Part shown: positions 1 to 6,637 of the stretch, in pieces
Layout of the letters: every line of letters begins with the position of its first letter
Position numbering within the stretch: position 1 is the stretch's first letter
NCBI GenBank assembly: GCA_964427055.1
Contig: CAYRSQ010000021.1
Location: 1-13,688 of the forward strand
DNA: 13,688 bases
From: CAYNTH01 sp964427055
Lineage (GTDB): Archaea; Aenigmatarchaeota; Aenigmatarchaeia; CG10238-14; SCSR01
Reading direction: 5' to 3'
Program-made: the position numbers and the translations under genes
Notes under the pieces: generated by a model
What the model was told of the DNA's origin: nothing
What the model saw: the letters and a program-made list of their open reading frames with translations, nothing else
Databases searched by the model: none

Positions 1-1
1 A

Positions 2-1045
2 CTGCATCACAACACGGACAAGTCATTGTTGGCTGCGGGCGAAGTCAATTACAAGTTTGGTGGAGGGGATATCATAAAGCCGATGTTATTGGTTATGGGC
101 GACAGAGCCACATACAAAGCGGGAGATGTGGACATACCGGTCGACGAAATAGCAGTCAGGACTGCGAAAGAATGGCTAAAATCGAACATGAGATTTGTAA
201 ATCCCGAAACTGATATAAGGTTCCAGAATGAACTTAAACGGGGATCCGCAGCACTGACGGACATATTCCAACGTAAGGAATCGGGAGTCCTCGGTGCGAA
301 CGACACTTCTGCTGCCGTGGGATACGCTCCTTACACATCACTGGAAAACACGGTCATGGACCTCGAGAAACACTTGAACTCGAAAAGTTTCAAATCGGAA
401 TTCCCTGTGTCTGGCGAAGACATAAAAGTCATGGGACTCAGGCAGGGAAGGGATCTCCATATCACTATATCCATGGCCATGCTTGACAGATTCGTGAACG
501 GAGAAGATGATTATTTCAAGAAGAAACTGGAAATAGAGGAATCCGTGAAGGAATATCTAAAAGATAGGAGCAGTGATTTCGAAGAGGTCGCCATATTCCT
601 GAACACGCTAGATGTCCAAGGAAGAGGGATCAATGGGGTGTACCTGACTGTCGGAGGCACATCTGCAGATGGTGCAGACTGTGGACAAGTTGGGAGGGGA
701 AACAGGGCGAATGGCATAATATCATTCAACAGGCCACAGTCTTCAGAGGCTGCGGCTGGCAAGAATCCAGTAAGCCACGTGGGCAAAATTTACAATGCAT
801 TGTCTTATAGGATAGCCGATGAATTGTATCAGAACGTAAACGGTATAAAGGAAGTTTATGTCTGGTTGCTCAGCCAAATAGGAAGGAGCATAGACCATCC
901 AAAGATTGCGGCCGCCCAAATAATAATGAAAAACGGTGACGTCGAAGAAGTTAAAAGGGAAGTCCAAGAAGTGATAGACAAGGAACTTGACAATATCAAT
1001 AACTTCTGTATGGACCTGGCCAAAGGGAAGATACCAATCTGCTGA
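2..1045 (+). CDS. S-adenosylmethionine synthetase, archaeal type (5' truncated)
   Basis: Archaeal methionine adenosyltransferase, which makes S-adenosylmethionine from methionine and ATP in the cytosol. The reading frame is open to the left edge of the window and begins HHNTDKSLLAAGE, so the N-terminus lies outside; a TTG at position 26 is internal, not the start. About 347 codons are present, against roughly 400 for the family. Recognisable blocks are KFGGGDIIKP near the start, GANDTSAAVGYAPYTSLE about 95 residues in, and the long conserved segment with TSADGADCGQVGRGNRANG followed by RPQSSEAAAGKNPVSHVGK. These match the archaeal enzyme class and not the bacterial/eukaryotic MetK fold. The gene ends TGC TGA, four bases before the stop of the convergent gene at 1050. 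A T-rich tract just after the stop may end the transcript. The assignment is firm; only the length of the missing part is uncertain. Confidence 0.96.
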   Translation: MHHNTDKSLLAAGEVNYKFGGGDIIKPMLLVMGDRATYKAGDVDIPVDEIAVRTAKEWLKSNMRFVNPETDIRFQNELKRGSAALTDIFQRKESGVLGANDTSAAVGYAPYTSLENTVMDLEKHLNSKSFKSEFPVSGEDIKVMGLRQGRDLHITISMAMLDRFVNGEDDYFKKKLEIEESVKEYLKDRSSDFEEVAIFLNTLDVQGRGINGVYLTVGGTSADGADCGQVGRGNRANGIISFNRPQSSEAAAGKNPVSHVGKIYNALSYRIADELYQNVNGIKEVYVWLLSQIGRSIDHPKIAAAQIIMKNGDVEEVKREVQEVIDKELDNINNFCMDLAKGKIPIC

Positions 1046-1049
1046 CCGA

Positions 1050-1319
1050 TTATCTTTTCTTTGATTTTTTAACTTTTCTTTTCGGCATTTTCCTCAGTCT
1101 AGCCTTAAATTCCATCAAAGTCACTATCAGGAGGCTGATTGAGAGAGACGCTATAGCCGTTGTTTCTAGTCCGATATCGAAGGCAACTATGTATCTGGTA
1201 AGCGTTATCGCAAAGAATGCGACGAAAGCCAATATGACCAACGTCCCAAGTGTCTTCTTTTTCTCCGAACTGAGTCTGGATTTACCAAAAAATCTGGGTT
1301 TACTTTTTCTTTTTGCCAT
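1050..1319 (-). CDS. Small membrane protein with two helices and basic ends
   Basis: An 89-residue protein of unknown function. Residues 1-23 are basic (MAKRKSKPRFFGKSRL). Hydrophobic segments follow at about 24-47 and 51-71, and the C-terminus (72-89) is strongly basic, ending KRKVKKSKKR. This suggests a helical hairpin with both ends in the cytoplasm. The frame is open further upstream to 1517, but that part is antisense to the surface-protein gene and has no character of its own. I chose ATG 1319 because an AT-rich TATA-like box (1341-1353) sits about 27 nt upstream, as expected for a leaderless archaeal mRNA. The gene is divergent from the surface protein at 1390 and converges on the SAM synthetase gene with a 4-nt gap. 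I recognise no family. Confidence 0.75.
   Translation of the reverse strand: MAKRKSKPRFFGKSRLSSEKKKTLGTLVILAFVAFFAITLTRYIVAFDIGLETTAIASLSISLLIVTLMEFKARLRKMPKRKVKKSKKR
1052..1082 (+). terminator. T-rich tract after SAM synthetase gene
   Basis: Just after the stop at 1045 the plus strand has three T-rich runs: T4 near 1055, T6 at 1065-1070 and two T4 runs up to 1082. Archaeal transcription ends at U-rich tracts without needing a hairpin, so this is a plausible terminator. The same bases encode the Lys/Arg-rich C-terminus of the opposing gene, so the tract is also coding on the other strand. Confidence 0.4.
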
Positions 1320-1340
1320 TATTAGAATTTGTTTTCGCCA

Positions 1341-1370
1341 GTTTAAAAATTTACATAAAATGTTTATCCT
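1341..1370. promoter_or_regulatory. Divergent TATA-like promoter region
   Basis: The 70-nt gap between the start codons at 1319 (minus) and 1390 (plus) holds gtttaaaaattt (1341-1352), which reads as a TATA box on both strands, and tgtttatcc (1361-1369). The first lies about 27 nt from the minus-strand ATG. The second lies about 25 nt from the plus-strand ATG. Neither gene has a Shine-Dalgarno, so both mRNAs may be leaderless. Confidence 0.5.
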
Positions 1371-1389
1371 TACAAACCAAATAGAAATT

Positions 1390-2880
1390 ATGGCGTCCCA
1401 CATAGACCCGAAGCTGATGGCTATCGCCGTCATTTCAATGTTTGCGACGGTCTCTATCATCGGAGTGCACGTACGTGCAGCGGAAATCTGGACATGTGAC
1501 TCGACTGGAGCATACATAGACGGTTTTTACGACAATGAAACTGTGTATTTGACCAGCAACGACATAACTGACGGCACGCCTAAGGAGATATACGTCTACA
1601 TAGTCACCGACAACAACACATGGGAAAACTCAAGCAGCCTGATAGATGTGTCGGGAGGATACAAGGTCATAACGACAAACTCAAGCGGGCAGATATCACT
1701 CATGGAACTGTGGGGAACCCCCATTCCGGGAAAATACGACATAGTCGCTAACGTCAATAAGACCGGAAGATACCATAGCACTTTCGATTTTGTTAATAGT
1801 TTGACTGGAACTGGGATTGAGATCGAAGAAACGTCCATACCGAAACTCATCATCCAAGAAGGGAAAAACAGTCCGGAGAGCCGCGATTGGGATGTATCAG
1901 ATGGCGGGAAGAATGAAATGATACAGGTCAACATCACCGCCGGCGGCACACAGAACGTGAAACTACAATCGATATCCATCAGGGCACTCGGAACAGGGGA
2001 TGACGGCAAAGATGTAACAGCTGTCACTATGATTCTGGATGGGAACGCGAACGGCATGTATGACACTGGGGAATATATCATGGGGTTCGGTTCTTTCATG
2101 ACAGACAATGGAATAATCGTGTTTGAAATTGACAATGGCCACGTAATAACAGCGAATGGCAGCATAATGCTTCTCATAATATATGAGATGGAAGGAGGTG
2201 AACCTGGATACACTTATAGTTTTGAAATGGTGTCGGCCGATGCACAGGGCACCGCTACTGGAGAAGACACTGAAATAATAGGATTGCCGTTGGGGTCGGC
2301 TATTACCACCATAGCGTCAACTGTTCCGGTGACAAGCACCACCATACCTACCGATGAATGCCAGAATGCTGATGATTGTGGTGGAGTCTCGTGTGAAAAT
2401 AAGATAAAAACCATGTACACGTGTGAACTAGACTCCAACAAAGGAGTGAACGTCTGCGCCCCGATACTGGATTCGGTCTCCTGTTGCGGGGATGCCGATT
2501 GCGTAGATGATTATTATTGTTCCAATTACAAGTGTATCACTCAAATTCAGGGCACTTCCGTAGTCTCGGACATACAGAACCTGATAAGCGGGAACTTCAT
2601 GTGGATAGGAGGCTCCATTATAGTCGTTCTTTCCGCTGCGGCAATAATATTTGTCTCTATCAAGAACAAGAAAAAAACAAAATACCCAAAGGTAGAGATG
2701 AGGCCTAAAGCTGAGAAAAAAACTCTGAAAGATTTATTCCCGTGGAGAAAGAAAAAATTGTTCCATGATAAGAGAGACCCATGGATCAAGCATCCTCCCT
2801 GGAAGGAGAGCAGGGAAGTCGAAAGGGACTGGGAGGAACTTATGAAAAAATGGAAGAATGAGAGTGGGAAAGATGAGTGA
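1390..2880 (+). CDS. Surface-anchored type I membrane protein with cysteine-rich stalk
   Basis: A 496-residue protein with a signal peptide or N-terminal anchor (hydrophobic at about 8-31, ending HVRAAE) and a long predicted beta-rich ectodomain at 32-305. A Thr-rich linker follows at 306-321, then a cysteine-rich module at 324-382 with ten Cys, a single transmembrane helix at about 403-425 and a basic, Trp-rich cytoplasmic tail of some 70 residues. Six N-x-S/T sequons lie in the ectodomain (N75, N80, N97, N123, N181, N256), so it may be N-glycosylated. A DGNANGMYDTGE loop at 217-228 resembles a dockerin/EF-hand calcium loop. The frame is open back to 1189, but that part is antisense to the neighbouring gene. 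ATG 1390 gives a clean signal sequence and fits the promoter at 1361. An adhesin or envelope protein is likely; no precise function can be assigned. Confidence 0.85.
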   Translation: MASHIDPKLMAIAVISMFATVSIIGVHVRAAEIWTCDSTGAYIDGFYDNETVYLTSNDITDGTPKEIYVYIVTDNNTWENSSSLIDVSGGYKVITTNSSGQISLMELWGTPIPGKYDIVANVNKTGRYHSTFDFVNSLTGTGIEIEETSIPKLIIQEGKNSPESRDWDVSDGGKNEMIQVNITAGGTQNVKLQSISIRALGTGDDGKDVTAVTMILDGNANGMYDTGEYIMGFGSFMTDNGIIVFEIDNGHVITANGSIMLLIIYEMEGGEPGYTYSFEMVSADAQGTATGEDTEIIGLPLGSAITTIASTVPVTSTTIPTDECQNADDCGGVSCENKIKTMYTCELDSNKGVNVCAPILDSVSCCGDADCVDDYYCSNYKCITQIQGTSVVSDIQNLISGNFMWIGGSIIVVLSAAAIIFVSIKNKKKTKYPKVEMRPKAEKKTLKDLFPWRKKKLFHDKRDPWIKHPPWKESREVERDWEELMKKWKNESGKDE

Positions 2881-2986
2881 CTGGGAAACTTACGAACCGC
2901 CTAAGAAGAAAAAGAAATATAAATCCTACAAGAAAGGATTTGAAAGAAGTAGATACGCAAAATCCAAAGATAAGAAAGACGGCTAA
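2873..2986 (+). CDS. Tiny Lys/Tyr-rich protein (37 aa), overlapping the surface-protein gene
   Basis: ATG at 2873 lies inside the last codons of the surface-protein gene (overlap of 8 nt, ATGAGTGA) and opens a 37-codon frame ending TAA at 2986. The product starts MSDWETYEPPKKKKKYK and has 13 Lys and 2 Arg, with no hydrophobic core, so it is probably disordered and may bind nucleic acid or an acidic partner. The overlap suggests translational coupling to the upstream gene. The upstream gene's own tail is also Lys- and Trp-rich, so a lineage-specific extension or a decayed fusion is possible. No family recognised. Its length makes the call tentative. Confidence 0.45.
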   Translation: MSDWETYEPPKKKKKYKSYKKGFERSRYAKSKDKKDG

Positions 2987-3031
2987 ACAAGTGATGATGC
3001 ATACGCACCGACGTTGATGTCGTAAAAGCTA

Positions 3032-3673
3032 TCATTTTTCCCAGAAAAATACTGTTTTGTTCATATCTTTTTTTATATAAAATCCATACGCCAAACCGAG
3101 TAGTAGTCCTGCTAGATGCGCCTCATGTGCTATGTTTGACGGTATGAACATTCCTGTAAACTCCATGACGAACCACAATCCTGCGGCAAATATCATTGGC
3201 ATAGGAGCTATCCCGAAAAGATATATGACAAGTCCCGGATAGAGTGCAGCCAGTGCGCCCATTATACCGTATATCGCACCACTCGCGCCTACTGCAGGAA
3301 CATAGCTTGCTGGAGACATTGCATAGTATGCCAAGTTACCCAGTATTCCCGAAAGGAAAAATATACTAAGAAACCTTTTTTCGCTGACTCTCGATTCCAG
3401 ATATCGTCCAAATATATAAAGCGCGAACATATTGAAGAACAGATGATCCAAGCTCGCGTGAAGGAACATAGATGTCACAAAAGTCCATGGCTGGGATAGT
3501 ATCTTGACCGGAGTGAACGCAAAGTTATCTGCCATCGGTATGAAACCGCTGAGGACGAACATAATCACGCACATAGATATGAATGTGACAGTCCATTTTG
3601 TGCTATTTTTCTTCTTTCTGTTGCCAAAAATCGGAGGCTGGTAGAAGAAGAACCCGACATTTTTCTCTGACAT
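3032..3673 (-). CDS. Rhomboid family intramembrane serine protease
   Basis: A 213-residue polytopic membrane protease that cleaves transmembrane helices of substrate proteins within the bilayer. The rhomboid signature is complete: the HxxxN motif (H77, N81; HLFFN) in helix 2, the GASGAIYG active-site motif with nucleophile S131, and the catalytic histidine H186 in HEAHLAGLLLG. It has a short basic cytoplasmic N-terminus (KKKNSTKW) and six or so hydrophobic segments, the minimal rhomboid core with no extra domain. ATG 3673 lies about 29 nt from a TATA-like box (3698-3706 on minus), which suggests a near-leaderless mRNA. It is divergent from the MinD-like gene. Its substrate is not evident; the single-pass surface protein next door is one candidate, as inference only. 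Confidence 0.95.
   Translation of the reverse strand: MSEKNVGFFFYQPPIFGNRKKKNSTKWTVTFISMCVIMFVLSGFIPMADNFAFTPVKILSQPWTFVTSMFLHASLDHLFFNMFALYIFGRYLESRVSEKRFLSIFFLSGILGNLAYYAMSPASYVPAVGASGAIYGIMGALAALYPGLVIYLFGIAPMPMIFAAGLWFVMEFTGMFIPSNIAHEAHLAGLLLGLAYGFYIKKDMNKTVFFWEK
3068..3074 (+). terminator. T7 tract downstream of surface-protein operon
   Basis: A run of seven T followed by atata lies on the plus strand about 80 nt after the stop of the 37-aa gene, inside the 3' end of the convergent rhomboid gene (its KKDMNK codons). It is the first strong U-tract the plus-strand transcript would meet and is a plausible archaeal terminator. Confidence 0.35.
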
Positions 3674-3697
3674 ATGCTTATCATTGGTTTTTCAGGG

Positions 3698-3706
3698 TTA
3701 TATTTT
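3698..3706 (-). promoter_or_regulatory. TATA-like box of rhomboid gene
   Basis: Reads aaaatataa on the minus strand, centred about 29 nt before the rhomboid ATG (3673). There is no Shine-Dalgarno between them, which fits a leaderless or near-leaderless transcript. Confidence 0.45.
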
Positions 3707-3716
3707 TCCTGTAAAA

Positions 3717-3727
3717 GTTTATTTAAG
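3717..3727 (+). promoter_or_regulatory. TATA-like box upstream of MinD-like gene
   Basis: The 172-nt divergent gap between the rhomboid and MinD-like genes is AT-rich. The best plus-strand TATA-like element is gtttatttaag at 3717-3727; a second, gatttaactta, is at 3744-3754. Either would leave a leader of roughly 70-100 nt before the TTG at 3846, long for this window. I see no other gene in the gap apart from a possible 13-codon frame at 3808-3849. Confidence 0.35.
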
Positions 3728-3836
3728 TCAAAACACAAAATAAGATTTAACTTAGGTTTTAGGTACGGTAAAAAACATTAGGTGATAGTTAAAAAGAGGA
3801 TGATATAGTGGGATTTAGCCTATCTATTGACACAAT

Positions 3837-3842
3837 GGTGAT
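3837..3842 (+). promoter_or_regulatory. Shine-Dalgarno that fixes the TTG start
   Basis: GGTGAT is complementary to the 3' end of archaeal 16S rRNA (AUCACC) and ends 3 nt before the TTG at 3846. Spacing is short but within the range seen elsewhere in this window (1-6 nt). Confidence 0.5.
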
Positions 3843-3845
3843 TTT

Positions 3846-4724
3846 TTGACACGAATTATAGGAATATCTTCTGGAAAAGGTGGTGTAGGAAAGACTACGG
3901 TCACTGCGAATTTGGCATTGTCGCTACAGCGACTCGGGAAGAAGGTCCTGATGATAGACTGCAACATGTCTACGCCACATCTGAGCTACTATCTAGGGGT
4001 GAACAACTACAGCCACACCCTCAACGAGGTGATGTCAGGAAAAGTGAAACCTAACAATGCCATGTATAACTATGACGGGGTAAGGTTCATACCAGCGTCT
4101 CTGAACCTGCGAGATCTTATGGGTATGGATCTAAGGAAATTCAAAAAGACGATATCCGAATTGGCCGACCCTAAAAAATTCGACTTTGTGCTACTAGATT
4201 CTGCCCCTGGATTGGGAAGGGAATCCATATGCGTCTTAAATGCGGCGGATGAAATCTTATTCGTGAGCACGCCATACATACCGATGATGAATGATGTGAT
4301 ACGATCTGTCAGCATCCTAAAACAGATGGGGAGGAAGAAAGTCGGTATCGTCCTCAACATGGTGACTGGGGAAGGACATGAACTGATGGACAGAACCGTC
4401 GAAGAAGTTCTGAACATACCCATAGTAGGATTGATACCTTATGACAGGAACATGCCGAAGAGTCTTGTCCTGGGAATACCAATGCTAAACTACGATTCTA
4501 TGTCAGCATCCAGTGTGAATTTCATGAAGATGGCAGCTAACCTAAGCGGAGAGGAATATAATGCCCCTGGAAAATTGGATAGGTTTGCCAACAGGATGAA
4601 GAACAGAATAATGGAACTGACCACCGGCGGAATAGATATACCCCAATCGAAGGCGTTTGTCGAAAGGGAGATGGTGATTCAGGAAGGACAGGAAAGAGAA
4701 TTACTGACGCGTACCAAAACTTAA
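3846..4724 (+). CDS. MinD/ParA-type P-loop ATPase, TTG start
   Basis: A 292-residue MinD/ParA/Mrp-class ATPase. Such proteins dimerise with ATP on a surface (membrane or nucleoid) and position partner complexes. The deviant Walker A motif GKGGVGKTT (residues 10-18) has the signature lysine K11 plus K16. Switch I is the D38-x-N40 region (MIDCNMSTPHLSYYLG), and Walker B/switch II is FVLLDSAPGLG with D118. The core ends near residue 235, followed by a charged ~55-residue tail that could be a membrane or partner element, though no clear amphipathic MinD helix is seen. The start is forced: an in-frame TGA lies at 3828-3830 and the only start codon before the P-loop is TTG 3846, preceded by GGTGAT (3837-3842). 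There is no MinE nearby. The adjacent membrane protein gene is a possible partner. Confidence 0.93.
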   Translation: MTRIIGISSGKGGVGKTTVTANLALSLQRLGKKVLMIDCNMSTPHLSYYLGVNNYSHTLNEVMSGKVKPNNAMYNYDGVRFIPASLNLRDLMGMDLRKFKKTISELADPKKFDFVLLDSAPGLGRESICVLNAADEILFVSTPYIPMMNDVIRSVSILKQMGRKKVGIVLNMVTGEGHELMDRTVEEVLNIPIVGLIPYDRNMPKSLVLGIPMLNYDSMSASSVNFMKMAANLSGEEYNAPGKLDRFANRMKNRIMELTTGGIDIPQSKAFVEREMVIQEGQERELLTRTKT

Positions 4725-4730
4725 ACGCTA

Positions 4731-4741
4731 GTTTCTTAAAA
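4731..4741 (+). promoter_or_regulatory. TATA-like box of the four-helix membrane protein gene
   Basis: tttcttaaaag is centred about 27 nt before ATG 4763, the spacing expected for a leaderless archaeal transcript. It lies in the 38-nt gap after the MinD-like gene. Confidence 0.35.
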
Positions 4742-4762
4742 GCAAAAACACTAAAATTATCT

Positions 4763-5596
4763 ATGAGTCTGGTTTCGACCATAGGAAAAGTACTGGGGAT
4801 GGTGATTTTTTCCATAACATTGTCAGCTGCCGTATTCTCAATGGGATTGTCAAATCTGACAGATTATGAAAACTCAAAGGCCATTTTTTCAGAAATACTC
4901 TCACCCCAACTCAAGCAATCCTTTGGTGAACAGGGCGCGAACGTGGAAAAAATATATTCCACTATCCTGGAACGTTGCGAAGGCAAGGATAGTATAGATG
5001 TGCCGATAACTGAAGGGGGGAACACGGTATTAATAGACTGCAATCAGGTAAGAGCAATAGAAAACCAGGAAGGGGAAGAATTTGAAAGACTGGTAACCGA
5101 ACTGGCCGTGTCCGCCATATTCCAGGATATATATTACAGGGACTACGACTGCGAATTTCTGAAGTGCATCGGTGACGGGGAAGTTGGCATCATAATGTCT
5201 CCAAAAGGCCATCAATTTTTCCTTGGTATACAGAACTACCTTTACGTATCGACACTGGTTGGACTAGCAATAATTTTCGTTTCAGCCGAGTCATGGATGT
5301 CGAGGGCGAAATGCGTGGGAGCCTCGTTGGCTTCCTTCGGATTCGTTTACCTGTTGCTAGTATATGCAGGTGACTGGCTGTCTTCCAGTATATCACCAGA
5401 GATGCAGACTGGCGTGACGGAGGCAGGAATAAATCTGTCGCCCATAATGGATTCCATATTCCAGCCGATAATGGATAACCTTCTAATATTGTCTGTGTCC
5501 GGAATAGCAATAACGGTAATAAGTTATGGGTGGGAATCATACAGGAATAGAAAAGAACTGGCTACTAGAAAAAAGACTATAACGAAACAGGAGTAG
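4763..5596 (+). CDS. Uncharacterised four-helix membrane protein with Cys-containing extracytoplasmic domain
   Basis: A 277-residue protein. The first hydrophobic helix (about 7-29) is followed by a soluble domain at 30-155 with four cysteines (C72, C93, C130, C135; the last pair in YDCEFLKC), which could form two disulphides outside the cell. Three more helices lie at about 156-176, 184-205 and 239-256, and a basic cytoplasmic tail ends the protein. I recognise no named family and infer no catalytic motif. It starts 38 nt after the MinD-like gene. A TATA-like stretch (4731-4741) lies about 27 nt before the ATG with no Shine-Dalgarno, so it may have its own leaderless transcript as well as read-through from the ATPase gene. 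It ends one base before the stop of the convergent gene at 5598. Confidence 0.82.
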   Translation: MSLVSTIGKVLGMVIFSITLSAAVFSMGLSNLTDYENSKAIFSEILSPQLKQSFGEQGANVEKIYSTILERCEGKDSIDVPITEGGNTVLIDCNQVRAIENQEGEEFERLVTELAVSAIFQDIYYRDYDCEFLKCIGDGEVGIIMSPKGHQFFLGIQNYLYVSTLVGLAIIFVSAESWMSRAKCVGASLASFGFVYLLLVYAGDWLSSSISPEMQTGVTEAGINLSPIMDSIFQPIMDNLLILSVSGIAITVISYGWESYRNRKELATRKKTITKQE

Positions 5597-5597
5597 A

Positions 5598-5855
5598 TTA
5601 CCTCCTTAAAGGCATCAGGGAAGATTGTATGTATTCTACCTTCACGTTCTCAAGCAACTCTAGGTCTATTCCGGTGTTAATTATGTTTATCTTTCCCATC
5701 CTCTTCAGCTGTTTCAGGCATTCCGAGACGGCCTTGCTTGAGTCGCATATTTGTTCCTCTATCAGAAGTTTGAATATCACGCTCAGCCGGAGCGGACCGT
5801 CGCTCCTCTTCTTCATCCTCCTAAGAACCTTCAAAATCTCTTCCAGCTGATTCAT
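5598..5855 (-). CDS. Small winged-helix-like protein
   Basis: An 85-residue soluble protein (MNQLEEILKVLRRMKKRSDG at the N-terminus). Residues 20-62 read like a helix-turn-helix with a wing: an amphipathic helix (LRLSVIFKLLIEEQI), a second one (SSKAVSECLKQLKRMG) and a beta hairpin (KINIINTG). This could be a DNA-binding regulator or a small protein-binding winged helix; the resemblance is by pattern only. Two adjacent ATGs are possible (5858 and 5855). I prefer the second because the Shine-Dalgarno GGTGA then has 4-nt spacing rather than touching the codon, in line with other genes here. A TATA-like stretch at about 5886-5898 would give a short leader containing the ribosome site. It converges tail to tail with the membrane protein gene, one base apart. 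Confidence 0.75.
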   Translation of the reverse strand: MNQLEEILKVLRRMKKRSDGPLRLSVIFKLLIEEQICDSSKAVSECLKQLKRMGKINIINTGIDLELLENVKVEYIQSSLMPLRR

Positions 5856-5970
5856 CATGTCACCATTACCAGAACTTAACCAAGTAATCTAAATTAGGAA
5901 GTACGAGTTAAATCTATTTCTCTATAGCAGTGAGTAATTATCGCCAAGTGACACCAATTTCCGGATTACC

Positions 5971-5979
5971 TTTAATAAT
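5971..5979 (+). promoter_or_regulatory. TATA-like box of the CBS-domain gene
   Basis: tttaataat is centred about 27 nt upstream of ATG 6002, with no Shine-Dalgarno between. This supports a leaderless mRNA starting at the ATG and argues against the longer frame from GTG 5930. The rest of the 5859-6001 gap shows the minus-strand promoter of the previous gene and nothing else I can support. Confidence 0.5.
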
Positions 5980-6001
5980 CTTAAAGACCAAGGTATTCTT
6001 A

Positions 6002-6427
6002 ATGTTAGTAAAAGATGTGATGAACAAGAACGTTGTAGTTGCTAAATCAGAAGTGACAATAAGAGAAGCGTCCAAGGTTATGAGCAAATACAAAATAGGA
6101 AGCTTGGTAGTTCTGAAAGACAACGACGTAATTGGAATAATAACTGAAGGCGACATAATGGAATCTGTGGCAAATGACCATAATCCTGATTCGACTTCAG
6201 TTGAAAAAATTATGTCCCAAAAAGTGTTAACGGTGGACCCTGAAGATACCATAGAAAACGCGGCTGATATAATGGTCCAAAACAAAATAAAGAAGCTACC
6301 TGTGATGGAAAACGGTAAACTCAGGGGCATTATAACAGCGAGCGACATAGTCGTGGTCGAACCTAAGCTTATACAAAGTATCGCAAGCCTGATTTCTATG
6401 AAGATTCCAGGATATAGCGGAGGATAG
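6002..6427 (+). CDS. Two-CBS-domain protein
   Basis: A 141-residue protein made only of a tandem CBS (Bateman) module, a cytosolic sensor that usually binds adenosine nucleotides or S-adenosylmethionine. CBS1 spans about 1-58, starting MLVKDVMNKNVVVAKSE and ending GIITEGDIM. CBS2 spans about 65-121 (VEKIMSQKVLTVDPEDT to GIITASDIV). The paired GIIT-x-x-D motifs are the expected ligand-contact positions. A longer in-frame start exists at GTG 5930, but it would add 24 residues of no CBS character and would cover the promoter, so ATG 6002 is preferred. No fused effector domain is present, so its target is unknown. A SAM- or AMP-responsive role is inference. Confidence 0.92.
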   Translation: MLVKDVMNKNVVVAKSEVTIREASKVMSKYKIGSLVVLKDNDVIGIITEGDIMESVANDHNPDSTSVEKIMSQKVLTVDPEDTIENAADIMVQNKIKKLPVMENGKLRGIITASDIVVVEPKLIQSIASLISMKIPGYSGG

Positions 6428-6480
6428 ACTTCGATTGCCCATTGAAATCCAGTTAGCAAAATTTATTTTTAGTGATAACC

Positions 6481-6636
6481 ATGAAAGCGAAATGTTTTTG
6501 CCCGAAACACGGAAAACAGGAACTTGACCAGATACTCATACGGGATAGAATACCCATATGCAAGACATGTAAGTCCAAGCTAGAATTTGGGGAAGTCAGG
6601 CCTAGGAAGGTGGAGAGTCCACGATCCAAGAAATGA
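6481..6636 (+). CDS. Small zinc-ribbon protein (51 aa)
   Basis: A 51-codon frame from ATG 6481, preceded by GTGAT with 4-nt spacing, ending TGA at 6636. The product has C5-x-C7 with H10 near the N-terminus and C27-x2-C30 (ICKTCKSKLEFG), a zinc-ribbon arrangement, followed by a basic tail (RPRKVESPRSKK). It could bind RNA, DNA or a ribosomal partner; no specific family is recognised. It lies 53 nt after the CBS gene and may share its transcript. Its stop is one base from the stop of the convergent nuclease gene. The paired Cys and the ribosome site make it more likely real than chance. Confidence 0.7.
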   Translation: MKAKCFCPKHGKQELDQILIRDRIPICKTCKSKLEFGEVRPRKVESPRSKK

Positions 6637-6637
6637 T

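Noticed and set aside
1320..1517. Longer version of the 89-aa membrane protein starting at 1517
   Set aside because: It runs antisense to the signal peptide of the surface protein and across the divergent promoter; the internal ATG at 1319 has correct promoter spacing.
1596..2213. 205-codon open frame antisense to the surface-protein gene
   Set aside because: It is a shadow of a strongly supported gene, with no motif, ribosome site or promoter of its own.
2991..3034. Possible C/D-box guide RNA in the gap after the 37-aa gene (GTGATGA at 2991, TTGATGT at 3014)
   Set aside because: The C box is perfect, but no CUGA D box follows at the expected spacing and the C'/D' elements each have mismatches, so the resemblance is probably chance.
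5938..6459. 173-codon open frame antisense to the CBS gene
   Set aside because: The opposite strand has a clear two-CBS protein; the antisense product has no recognisable pattern.
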